Source: JACDAS01 sp046262415 (GTDB lineage Bacteria > Actinomycetota > Thermoleophilia > Gaiellales > Gaiellaceae). From it: DNA of 24,961 bases. Numbering within the stretch: position 1 is the stretch's first letter; every line of letters starts with the position of its first letter. Location: assembly GCA_046262415.1 (NCBI GenBank), contig JBHEMU010000190.1, positions 1 through 24,961 on the forward strand. Reading direction: 5' to 3'. Shown here piece after piece: positions 15,253 to 23,754 of the stretch. The notes beneath the pieces are model-generated. The model was not told the origin of the DNA. It saw nothing but the letters and a program-made list of their open reading frames with translations, and did not search any database. A program made the position numbers and the translations under genes.

Positions 15253-16496
15253 CGTGCCGCCCTTCTGCGCGCCCAGGGGAGCTTTTTCCTCGCGTTCCAG
15301 GCGTAGACGATCAGCAGGTCGGCCCCGACGAAGAGTACGACGAGTCCCTGGATGATCAGCGTCAGGTTCCCCGCGAGCTCGGGGTCGAAGGTGCTGGGGT
15401 CGAGCTGGCGGGTCGACGTGCCCACGTAGAGGCCGGCGAAGACGAGCGACGCGAAGAAGATGCCGACGGCCGTGTTGCGGCCGAGCAGGGCCACGGCGAT
15501 GCCGATGTAGCCGATCGTCGCGGCCTCGATGTCGGCCTGGGCGATGCGGAACTGCCAGCCCAGGATGTCGAGCGCGCCCGCAAGGCCGGCGAAACCGCCC
15601 GAGATCGCCATGGCCAGGAAGTAGTTCCTGGAGACGCTGATGCCCCCGTAGCGCGCCGCCTCGGGATTGAAGCCGACGGCCCGGACCTCGTACCCCAGCG
15701 TCGTCCGGTTCAAGATCACCCAGTAGACGGCGAGCATGCCGATCGCGATGAACAGACCCACGTGCAGGCCCTGGAGCTCCGCGTGGCCCCAGAGGACGGG
15801 CAGCCTCGCGGCCTCGTGGATCGTGCTCGAGATCGGGAAGAACACCTGGGAGGGATCCTGCATCGGGCCGCCCAGCCCGACCAGGTAGGACGCGACGAAG
15901 ATCGCGATCCAGTTCAGCATGATCGTCGAGATCACCTCGTGCGTCCCCCGGGTGGCCTTCAGGAAGCCCGCGATCCCGCCGTAGAGCCCGCCCGCGAGGC
16001 CCGCGATCACGATCGCGAGGAAGACGTGGACGGGCCCCGCCAGGCCGGCCCAGAGGGTGCCGATCCCGACGGCGGCCATCTGGCCGACGAGGTACTGGCC
16101 CTGGCCGCCGATGTTGAACATGCCGCAGCGGAAGGCAAACGCGACCGCGAGCCCGGTCAGCATCAGCGGGGTCATCACGATCAGCGTCTGCTGGAGGTTG
16201 AGCGCGGCGTCCGTATCCGTCGGGAACACATGGCCCTGGAACGTGACGAGCCGGAAGAGCCACTCGGCGAACTCGCCGAACCACGTCAGCCCGGTGCCCC
16301 TGAAGATCGCGCGATAGGTCGAGATCGGGTTGTGGCCCGTCGCCAGGACGACGAGGCCGCCCATCAGGAAGGCGAAGGTCGCCGTCAGGAGCGGCGTCAC
16401 CACCCCGCCCGCCCGCTGGTAGAGCGCCAGCCGGCGGGCGACGCTCGGGATCGGGCCCTCGGGGCCCGGCGCGGCGACCGGCGGCGCGGCGCTCAT
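15246..16496 (-). CDS. ABC transporter permease, BMP/nucleoside type (NupP/BmpB-like)
   Basis: A 416-aa polytopic permease, partner of the 407-aa permease downstream. Family landmarks are GLAVAFAFRCGMFNIGGQGQ, GFLKATRGTHEVISTIMLNW and the cytoplasmic loop GYEVRAVGFNPEAARYGGI, which contacts the ATPase. It also has GRNTAVGIFFASLVFAGL near the C-terminus. The start is ATG at 16494-16496 behind AGGTGA (16501-16506), with 7 nt from AGG to the ATG. The stop codon TGA lies inside repeat R2. It is separated from the ATPase gene by a 153-bp spacer filled with repeats. Confidence 0.95.
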   Translation of the reverse strand: MSAAPPVAAPGPEGPIPSVARRLALYQRAGGVVTPLLTATFAFLMGGLVVLATGHNPISTYRAIFRGTGLTWFGEFAEWLFRLVTFQGHVFPTDTDAALNLQQTLIVMTPLMLTGLAVAFAFRCGMFNIGGQGQYLVGQMAAVGIGTLWAGLAGPVHVFLAIVIAGLAGGLYGGIAGFLKATRGTHEVISTIMLNWIAIFVASYLVGLGGPMQDPSQVFFPISSTIHEAARLPVLWGHAELQGLHVGLFIAIGMLAVYWVILNRTTLGYEVRAVGFNPEAARYGGISVSRNYFLAMAISGGFAGLAGALDILGWQFRIAQADIEAATIGYIGIAVALLGRNTAVGIFFASLVFAGLYVGTSTRQLDPSTFDPELAGNLTLIIQGLVVLFVGADLLIVYAWNARKKLPWARRRAARA

Positions 16497-16512
16497 ACGT
16501 TCACCTCACCTG

Positions 16513-16558
16513 GAGCGCTCCCGGCCGGCGGGCGGCCTCGTCCGTGAGAGGTCATGCC
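16513..16558 (+). repeat. Internally deleted repeat remnant R3'
   Basis: It starts like the full units (GAGCGCTCCCGGCCGGCG) and ends with the same TCATGCC, but the two hairpins between are missing or unrecognisable. Together with R3 it makes a doublet in the ATPase-permease junction, as R1/R2 and R5/R6 do in the other two junctions. Confidence 0.6.
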
Positions 16559-16571
16559 GAACCCTCAACTG

Positions 16572-16649
16572 GAGCGTTCCCGGTCGGCGGCGCAGACGGA
16601 CGCGCAGGCAAAGCCCGCGCGTCCTGAGGGCGGCATCGCAAGCGATGCC

Positions 16650-16655
<6 letters not shown>
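16572..16655 (+). repeat. Structured intergenic repeat copy R3, carrying the stop codon of the ATPase gene
   Basis: This 84-bp unit has about 4 differences from R1/R2. The long stem is GGACGCGCAGGC / GCCCGCGCGTCC, and the short stem is GGCATCGC / GCGATGCC. TCA at 16650-16652 inside the unit is the TGA stop of the ATPase gene on the minus strand, at the same place in the unit as in R2. Confidence 0.93.
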
Positions 16656-18185
<1,530 letters not shown>

Positions 18186-18194
18186 CGGGCGATT

Positions 18195-18278
18195 CTAGGC
18201 GTCGCCGGCGATGCCGACCTCAGGAGCGCGGGCTTGCCCGTGCTCCGTCTGAGCCGACCGCACGAGCGCATCCGGGTA
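18195..18278 (-). repeat. Structured intergenic repeat copy R5
   Basis: This 84-bp unit is nearly identical to R4. It is co-directional with transcription, ends 9 nt before the ATPase start codon and is followed by R6 (18291-18350). Both stems are preserved: GGAGCACGGGC / GCCCGCGCTCC and GGCATCGC / GCGACGCC. Confidence 0.92.
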
Positions 18279-18290
18279 GACCTACGCTCC

Positions 18291-18350
18291 CAGGCGTCGC
18301 TGGCGACGCCGACCTCAGAAGCGCCGGGGGCGGGCCAGAGCCCGCCCCCG
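18291..18350 (-). repeat. Divergent repeat copy R6, with its long stem replaced by a GC-rich hairpin
   Basis: The short stem is fully paired as GGCGTCGC / GCGACGCC, and the CTGAGGTC linker is kept (with AGAAGC replacing AGGAGC next to it on the plus strand). The place of the long stem is taken by the 11-bp hairpin 18325-18350 that follows the binding-protein gene. Confidence 0.75.
18325..18350 (-). terminator. Strong hairpin after the binding-protein gene: terminator, attenuator or mRNA 3'-end stabiliser
   Basis: CGGGGGCGGGC and GCCCGCCCCCG form an 11-bp perfect GC-rich stem with a 4-nt loop, 13 nt after the stop of the binding-protein gene. No U-tract follows. In binding-protein operons such a hairpin commonly makes the first gene far more abundant than the transporter genes; that role here is inferred. 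Confidence 0.65.
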
Positions 18351-18363
18351 CACGGCTGCCTGC

Positions 18364-19434
18364 CTAGGGGACGATCGTCGGGATCTTGATCTTCCCGGCG
18401 GCGATCAGCGCCTGCCGCGCCTTCACCTTGGCGCGGATGTCCGCAGGCACGGACGCGTGGATCTTGCCGAGGCCGACGCCCCCGTTCTTGACGCCGTAGA
18501 GGACGTCCCGGCCACCCTTGAACTTGCGGTCGACGAGCGTCTTGATCGTCAGGTACACGCCCTGGTCGACCCTCTTCGTGGCGCTCGTGAGCACGTTCTT
18601 GTTCACGCCCGCCTGGTCGTTGTCGACGCCGATGCCCCAGACGCCCTTCTCGAGCGCCGCGTCGAGGGCTCCGAGGCCGCAGCCGCCGGCGACCTGGAAG
18701 ATCACCTTGGCGCCCTGGTCGGCCTGGTTCAGGGCGATCTCCTTGCACTTCGCCTGGTCGACGAAGTCCTGCGAGTAGCCGTGGATCACCTTCGTGCCGG
18801 GGACGGCCGCCTGGGCGCCCGCCTTGTACCCGGCCCCGAAGCGGTCGACCGGCGGGATCTTCAGCCCGCCGACCCAGCCGATCGTCTCGGCGGCGCCGAC
18901 CCGCCTGGGCTGGATCGCGTCGGTCGAGACCAGGGCAGCGAGGTAGCCGGCCAGGTATCCGGCCTCCTGCTCCCTGAAGAGGATCCCCTGCACGTTCTTC
19001 GGCTTGTTCTTCAGCCCGACCGCGCTCACGTCGACGATCGCGAACTTCGACTTCGGGAACTGCTTGCCCATCGTGTTCATCGAGTCCGTCTGCAGGAACC
19101 CGACGCCGATGATCAGGTCGTACCTCTGGCGGACGAGCGACGTGAAGTTGGGGATGTAGTCGTTCGGCCCCTTCGACGTCAGCACGCGCCCCTGCACCTT
19201 CAGCGTCTTGACCGCCCGCTGGAGGCCCTTGTAGGCGAGCGCGTTGAAGCCGCGGTCGTTCAGGCCGCCGATGTCGGTGACGATTCCCACCTTCAGCTTC
19301 TTGGCCGCGGCCGGAGCCGCCGGCTTTGCCTGCTTCTCCTGGACGAGTCCGCGTGCCCAGCCGCCTGCCACGACCGAGAGGCAGACCGCAGCGAGCGCGA
19401 GCGTCGTCCAGGGCATCCATCGCTTGATGCGCAC
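18364..19434 (-). CDS. BMP-family ABC transporter substrate-binding protein (probable nucleoside binder)
   Basis: A 356-aa extracytoplasmic binding protein of the BMP/PnrA/Med family, typical ligands being purine nucleosides. The N-terminus is a signal-like segment (basic MRIKRW, then a hydrophobic run at about 8-25), followed by an Ala/Pro/Lys linker. The mature fold starts at KKLKVGIVTDIGG. GGLNDRGFNALAYKGL matches the family G.x.D.x.x.F.N ligand-loop motif, and GVDNDQAGVN is the second hallmark. No proper lipobox is present: the only nearby Cys (18) is preceded by AAV in mid-hydrophobic stretch. The start is GTG at 19432-19434 with GGAGG 6-10 nt before it. It is the first gene of the importer operon, behind the promoter at 19474-19502. 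Confidence 0.94.
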   Translation of the reverse strand: MRIKRWMPWTTLALAAVCLSVVAGGWARGLVQEKQAKPAAPAAAKKLKVGIVTDIGGLNDRGFNALAYKGLQRAVKTLKVQGRVLTSKGPNDYIPNFTSLVRQRYDLIIGVGFLQTDSMNTMGKQFPKSKFAIVDVSAVGLKNKPKNVQGILFREQEAGYLAGYLAALVSTDAIQPRRVGAAETIGWVGGLKIPPVDRFGAGYKAGAQAAVPGTKVIHGYSQDFVDQAKCKEIALNQADQGAKVIFQVAGGCGLGALDAALEKGVWGIGVDNDQAGVNKNVLTSATKRVDQGVYLTIKTLVDRKFKGGRDVLYGVKNGGVGLGKIHASVPADIRAKVKARQALIAAGKIKIPTIVP

Positions 19435-19457
19435 TAAGCCCTCCTTCGAGATTGACC

Positions 19458-19473
19458 CGCCGTGATGACGGCG
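19458..19473 (-). promoter_or_regulatory. Inverted repeat at the predicted start of the importer transcript
   Basis: CGCCGT / ACGGCG with a 4-nt spacer lies immediately downstream of the -10 box and spans the predicted transcription start. It could be a repressor operator or a 5' leader hairpin. No matching regulator gene is in the window. Confidence 0.4.
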
Positions 19474-19502
19474 ATGCTATCCCGTCGCCGACCCCGTGTG
19501 AA
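19474..19502 (-). promoter_or_regulatory. Sigma-70-type promoter of the importer operon
   Basis: On the minus strand TTCACA (5 of 6 to TTGACA, 19497-19502), a 17-nt spacer and TAGCAT (4 of 6 to TATAAT, 19474-19479) precede the binding-protein gene. The predicted start leaves a leader of about 30 nt that includes the GGAGG Shine-Dalgarno. Confidence 0.5.
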
Positions 19503-19572
19503 TGGTACGCCCGCGTTCGCCTGTTTCCGGGTGGCGGGCGGTGGGGCCTGCCCTGCTCGGATCGGCAGCCGC

Positions 19573-19587
19573 CCCGGCAACGCCGGG
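19573..19587 (-). terminator. Candidate terminator hairpin after ftsK
   Basis: CCCGGC / GCCGGG with a 3-nt loop lies 27 nt after the ftsK stop and upstream of the importer promoter. There is no U-tract, so it is supported only by position and pairing. Confidence 0.4.
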
Positions 19588-19614
19588 ACAGCCTCTTCCG
19601 GTCGACGCCTCCGC

Positions 19615-21828
19615 CTACACGCCGGTTGCGTGCTCGAGGTGCGTCTCGTCGACGAGCACTCGCCTCGGCTTGGAGCCCTCGTAGCCGGAGATGATGCCGC
19701 GCCGCTCGAGCATGTCGATCAGCCGGCCGGCGCGCGTGTAGCCGACGCGAAGGCGCCGCTGGATCAGCGAGACCGACGCGGTCTGGGTCTGGATCACGAT
19801 CTCGATCGCACGCTCGAGCAGCGGATCCTCGTCCGGGTCGAAGTCTCCGTCCTCGCCGTCGCCCTCCTCCGCGAACACCTCCGGCAACTCGAGCAGGCTC
19901 TCGTCCAGCTCCTGGCCTCGCTGCGCGCGGCACTGCTCGACGACGAGCGCGATCTCCTCCTCGGTCACGTAGGCGCCCTGGAGGCGCTGGAGCCGCGAGG
20001 TGCCGAGCGGCTTGAAGAGCATGTCCCCCTGGCCGAGGAGGCTCTCGGCGCCGTGCTGGTCGAGGATCACGCGGGAGTCGGTCTGGCTGGAGACGGCGAA
20101 GGCGATCCGCGAGGGGACGTTGGCCTTGATCATCCCCGTGATCACGTCCACGGACGGCCGCTGGGTCGCGAGGACGAGGTGGATGCCGACGGCGCGCGAC
20201 TTCTGGGCGAGCCGGATGACGGCGTCCTCGACGTCCTGGGGCGAGATCATCATCAGGTCGGCCAGCTCGTCGATGACGACGAGCAGGTAGGGCAGGGTCT
20301 CCTCGCCCCGCGAGCGGAGCGCCCGGTTCAGCTCCGGTAGGCTGCGCGCGCGCACGACGCTCATCCGCTCGTACCGGCGCTCCATCTCCGCGACGACGTT
20401 CGCGAGGGCCGCCGCGGCGGTCTTCGGGCTCGAGACGACGGGGGTCAGCAGATGCGGGATCGACTCGTAGAAGCCGAGCTCGACCCGCTTCGGGTCGATC
20501 AGGATCATGCGGACGTCGTCGGGGGTCGCCCGGAGCAGGATCGAGGTCAGGATCGCGTTGATGCAGCCGGACTTCCCCGAGCCGGTCGTCCCGGCGATCA
20601 GGATGTGCGGCATCCGCGCGAGGTCGGCCCAGACCGCGTTGCCGGAAATGTCCTTGCCGAGCCACACCGACAGCGGGCTGGCGGTCGCCGGCAGGTCGTC
20701 GAAGATGTCACCGAGCGTGACGAGGTTCGGCGAGAGGTTGGGGAGCTCGACGCCGACCGCTTGCTTGCCGGGGATCGGGGCGAGGATGCGGATCTCGGTC
20801 GTCGCGAGCGCGTAGGAGAGGTCGTCCTTGAGCGCCGCCACCTTCGCCACCTTCGTCCCGGGGGCGAGCGAGAGCTCGAAGCGGGTCACGCGCGGCCCGG
20901 AGATCTCGCCGATCACCTTCGCGTCGACGCCGAAGTGGGACAGCGTCTGGACGAGGGCCTCGGCGATCCGGGCGCTCGCCGCCTCGGACGGGCCGGCGGA
21001 CGGCTTCGAGCGGTGCAGCACGCTGCGGTCCGGGAGCCGGTAGTCCGGCGAGGATCCGGCCTGCTGGTCGCCGAAGAGCGACTCCTGCGGCGGCGGCTCG
21101 TCCTCCCTCGGCTCGACGAGCAGAGGCGTCAACCCGTGCTCGGGGGTGCCCACGACGTCCGGGAAGGCGTCGACGCCGTCGACCGGCGGGTCGGGCGGCC
21201 GGCGTGAGGTGAGCGCGACCGGGATCGGCTCGGGCGGGAACTCCGGCTCCGAGGCCCAGGCGTTGGCGGTCGCGATGCCCTTGCGCGCGGCGCCTCCGGC
21301 CCGCCGCACGGCGTGACCCGAGCTCCGTAGCAGCGAGCCGATCGACGCGCCGGTCAGCAGGAGCGTCCCGGCGATCAGGGCGGCCGCGCCCACGAGCGTC
21401 GACCCGGTCTCGCCCACGAGCCGCGCCAGTCCCCCGCCGAGCATCCGGCCGGCGAACCCTCCGTGGCCGGCGCCGAGCGTCACGATCAGCCCCGCCGCGA
21501 GCACGACCAGCCCGGTGCGGAACGGGCGCACGTCGATCAGCGCGCTCCGGCCGAGCATCAGCGCCCCGAGGCCGACGATCGCGACCGGCAGGACGTACGC
21601 GGCCCCACCGAGGACCGAGTCGAGCCCGTCCGTGACCGGATCGCCGGCGAAGCCCCCGTCCCAGTCGAGGTAGAGCAGGATGCCCAGGAAGAGCCCCGCG
21701 ACGACGAGGCCGAGTCCGATCAGCTCGGGGTGATGGTGGCCGCGGAGCTTGCGCCCGCGCTTGCGCTTCCTCACGCGGGCAGGCGTCTTCGGGCGGGGCT
21801 TCCGCGCAGGGGCGCGCTTCCGGGCCAT
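19615..21828 (-). CDS. ftsK: DNA translocase FtsK/SpoIIIE
   Basis: FtsK pumps chromosomal DNA through the division septum. The 737-aa protein has a strongly basic N-terminus (1-33), about four transmembrane segments (within 35-165) and a short low-complexity linker (about 195-280). The alpha/beta motor domain has Walker A GTTGSGKS (413-420) and Walker B LLVVIDELADLMM (515-527). A C-terminal winged-helix gamma domain (about 670-737) recognises KOPS-type sequences. The linker is short compared with E. coli FtsK and closer to SpoIIIE. The start is ATG at 21826-21828 with no clear Shine-Dalgarno, 34 nt after the nucleoside hydrolase stop. It separates the nucleoside salvage genes from the importer operon. 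Confidence 0.97.
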   Translation of the reverse strand: MARKRAPARKPRPKTPARVRKRKRGRKLRGHHHPELIGLGLVVAGLFLGILLYLDWDGGFAGDPVTDGLDSVLGGAAYVLPVAIVGLGALMLGRSALIDVRPFRTGLVVLAAGLIVTLGAGHGGFAGRMLGGGLARLVGETGSTLVGAAALIAGTLLLTGASIGSLLRSSGHAVRRAGGAARKGIATANAWASEPEFPPEPIPVALTSRRPPDPPVDGVDAFPDVVGTPEHGLTPLLVEPREDEPPPQESLFGDQQAGSSPDYRLPDRSVLHRSKPSAGPSEAASARIAEALVQTLSHFGVDAKVIGEISGPRVTRFELSLAPGTKVAKVAALKDDLSYALATTEIRILAPIPGKQAVGVELPNLSPNLVTLGDIFDDLPATASPLSVWLGKDISGNAVWADLARMPHILIAGTTGSGKSGCINAILTSILLRATPDDVRMILIDPKRVELGFYESIPHLLTPVVSSPKTAAAALANVVAEMERRYERMSVVRARSLPELNRALRSRGEETLPYLLVVIDELADLMMISPQDVEDAVIRLAQKSRAVGIHLVLATQRPSVDVITGMIKANVPSRIAFAVSSQTDSRVILDQHGAESLLGQGDMLFKPLGTSRLQRLQGAYVTEEEIALVVEQCRAQRGQELDESLLELPEVFAEEGDGEDGDFDPDEDPLLERAIEIVIQTQTASVSLIQRRLRVGYTRAGRLIDMLERRGIISGYEGSKPRRVLVDETHLEHATGV

Positions 21829-21862
21829 GGGGCCGTGTTCGCGGGGCCGCCGCGGGCTCCTG

Positions 21863-22789
21863 CTAGTCCAGGCTCGAGAGCCGTTCCTGGAGCAGCTCGA
21901 GGAAGGCGTCCGCGTCGATGCCCGTCCCGACGTGCGCGTTGACCGGCCAGCCGGCGCGGCGCCACAGGTCGACGTAGGTCCGGCCCCGGCCCGGCTCGCC
22001 GCCGCAGTCGACCACGACGCCGCGATCGACCGTCTCGACGAGGCCGGGCCGCAGGACGTGCGCGAGAGCGACGGCGTCGTGGACGGGCGAGCCGGGGAAG
22101 CCGTAGGTCTCGCGGTGGAAGCGGTGGTAGAAGTCGAAGAGCTCGGCGACCAGCGTCCCCGTCCGGCCCGTGCGGCGGAGGCGCTCGGCGTGCGCAGGCG
22201 TCAGCAGCGCCCTGTGGGTGACGTCGAGACCGATCATCGTCACGTCGATCCCGCTGGTGAACACGCGGTGCGCCGCCTCCGGATCGGCCCAGACGTTGAA
22301 CTCGGCGGCGGGCGTCACGTTGCCCTCGGCGATCGCGCCGCCCATCAGCACGATCCGCCCGGGAACCGCATCGGGGTGCAGCGAGAGCAGCAGCGCGACG
22401 TTCGTCAGCGGCCCCGTCGGCACGAGCGTCACGGGGCGGTCCGACTCGCCGATCGTCCGCGCGATCAACTCGACGGCGTGAGCCTCGACGGGCTCCCCCT
22501 GCGCCGGCGGCAGATCGGGCCCGTCCAGCCCGGTCTCGCCGTGGACGTAGGCGGCGACGAACCGATCCCGGACGAGCGGGCGGTCGGCCCCCGCGGCGAC
22601 CGGGATGTCCGCGCGGCCGGCGAACTCGAGCACCCGGATGGCATTCGCGGTCGTCTTCTCGAGCGTCTGGTTGCCCGCGACGGTGGTGACGCCGAGCAGC
22701 TCGACCTCCGGGCTGGCCAGTGCGAGGAGGAGGGCGATCGCGTCGTCGTGCCCGGGGTCGCAGTCGAGGACGATCGGGACGGCGGTCAC
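21863..22789 (-). CDS. Nucleoside hydrolase (inosine-uridine preferring type)
   Basis: Calcium-dependent ribonucleoside N-glycosidase of the IUNH superfamily, which splits nucleosides into base and ribose. The 308-aa protein has the N-terminal Asp cluster DCDPGHDDA (9-17), VTTVAGNQ (34-41), PTGPLTNVAL (124-133), LMGGA (148-152) and the C-terminal active-site pair His237-Asp238 in SPVHDAVAL. These are the calcium and ribose ligands of the family. The exact base preference cannot be read. The GTG start at 22787-22789 overlaps the ribokinase stop (GTGA), coupling ribose release to its phosphorylation. The long upstream open frame is shadow of the ribokinase gene. Confidence 0.95.
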   Translation of the reverse strand: MTAVPIVLDCDPGHDDAIALLLALASPEVELLGVTTVAGNQTLEKTTANAIRVLEFAGRADIPVAAGADRPLVRDRFVAAYVHGETGLDGPDLPPAQGEPVEAHAVELIARTIGESDRPVTLVPTGPLTNVALLLSLHPDAVPGRIVLMGGAIAEGNVTPAAEFNVWADPEAAHRVFTSGIDVTMIGLDVTHRALLTPAHAERLRRTGRTGTLVAELFDFYHRFHRETYGFPGSPVHDAVALAHVLRPGLVETVDRGVVVDCGGEPGRGRTYVDLWRRAGWPVNAHVGTGIDADAFLELLQERLSSLD

Positions 22790-23598
22790 GCCGCCAGTAT
22801 GGCGTCCACCTCCGCGGCGGTCGGAAGCGAGGGCTGGGCCCCGGGGCGGGAGGCCGCCAGTGCGCCGGCCGCGCACGCGCGGGTCAGAGCCCCGGCACGA
22901 TCTCTCCCCTCGAGCAGCGAGACGACGAGGCAGGCCGTGAAGGCGTCGCCGGCCGCGGTGCCGTCGACGGCGCGGACGGACGGCGGGGTCGCACGTGCCA
23001 CCTCGACCCCGTCCTCGAGCAGGACCGCGCCCTCGGCCCCCAGCGTCAGCGCGACGAGGCCGGACTGCGCGCCGATCAGCTCCAGCTCGTAGCGGTTCGC
23101 CACGACCAGGTCGGCTCCGGCGGGCAGCGGCCGCGCGGGCGCCGCGTTCAGGCAGAAGAGACCCGTCGCCTGCAGGCTCGCCTCGCGGACCGCGGCGTCC
23201 GGGATCTCGAGCTGGCAGATCACCCCGTCGGCGTCCGGCAGGTCGAAGCCACCGACGTGCGTGTTCGCGCCGGGCGCGACGACGATCTGGTTCTCGCCGT
23301 CGGCGGCGACGAGGATGAGCGCGATGCCGGTCGGAGCGTCCACGCGGCGCACGCCGGAGAGATCGACGCCGGCGGCCTGCAGCTCCGCCAGTGCCTCGGT
23401 GCCGAAGACGTCGTCGCCGATGCAGCCGACGAGAGCGACGTCCGCGCCCAGCCGGGCCGCGGCCAGGGCCTGGTTGGCGCCCTTTCCGCCCGGGATCCGC
23501 TCGAGCTCGGCTCCGCTGAGCGTCTCGCCGGGCCGCGGCAGGCGCTCCACTCGCGTGACGAGGTCGAGGTTGATGCTCCCGACGACGGCGACCCTCAC
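22786..23598 (-). CDS. rbsK: Ribokinase (PfkB family)
   Basis: Phosphorylates ribose to ribose 5-phosphate. The 270-aa protein shows the opening VAVVGSINLDLVTRVERLP (4-22), GGKGANQA (37-44) and the catalytic AAGD loop in DGTAAGDAF (212-220) with base Asp218. It is about 35-40 residues shorter than typical ribokinases; roughly 18-20 of these are missing between NRYELELIG (168-176) and ALTLG (183-187), where an additional helix normally lies. Another sugar or nucleoside kinase of the family is possible, but coupling with the nucleoside hydrolase favours ribose. The start is GTG at 23596-23598, fixed by the family N-terminus. It sits within a 12-bp perfect hairpin. Confidence 0.92.
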   Translation of the reverse strand: MRVAVVGSINLDLVTRVERLPRPGETLSGAELERIPGGKGANQALAAARLGADVALVGCIGDDVFGTEALAELQAAGVDLSGVRRVDAPTGIALILVAADGENQIVVAPGANTHVGGFDLPDADGVICQLEIPDAAVREASLQATGLFCLNAAPARPLPAGADLVVANRYELELIGAQSGLVALTLGAEGAVLLEDGVEVARATPPSVRAVDGTAAGDAFTACLVVSLLEGRDRAGALTRACAAGALAASRPGAQPSLPTAAEVDAILAA

Positions 23599-23622
23599 GG
23601 GGGAAACGATGTTTCCCCCGTG
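23596..23622 (-). promoter_or_regulatory. 12-bp perfect hairpin that contains the rbsK start codon
   Basis: CACGGGGGAAAC pairs perfectly with GTTTCCCCCGTG across a 3-nt loop. The GTG of the second arm is the rbsK start codon. A purine-rich AAGGGGG lies just 5' of the hairpin (about 23625-23633). The folded mRNA would bury the start codon, suggesting translational control, or the hairpin is a bidirectional terminator placed unusually close. Confidence 0.6.
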
Positions 23623-23666
23623 GACCCCCTTCTTTGCCGCTGCGCGAGGGCGGCTTGGCTCCTGGG

Positions 23667-23723
23667 CTCCCGCCGGGCACAGCCCGGCTCCGCCCGCGGG
23701 AGGTGGCGGAATTCCGGGCTGTG
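23667..23723 (-). terminator. Nested inverted repeats after the propeller gene, candidate terminator
   Basis: GCCGGGC / GCCCGGC (3-nt loop, 23672-23688) is enclosed by CTCCC / GGGAG arms. A competing pair CACAGCCCGG (23678-23687) and CCGGGCTGTG (23714-23723) overlaps it. It begins about 32 nt after the propeller gene stop. No U-tract is present. Confidence 0.4.
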
Positions 23724-23754
23724 GAAAGACCTGACGCCGGCCTCGCTTCCCTGG

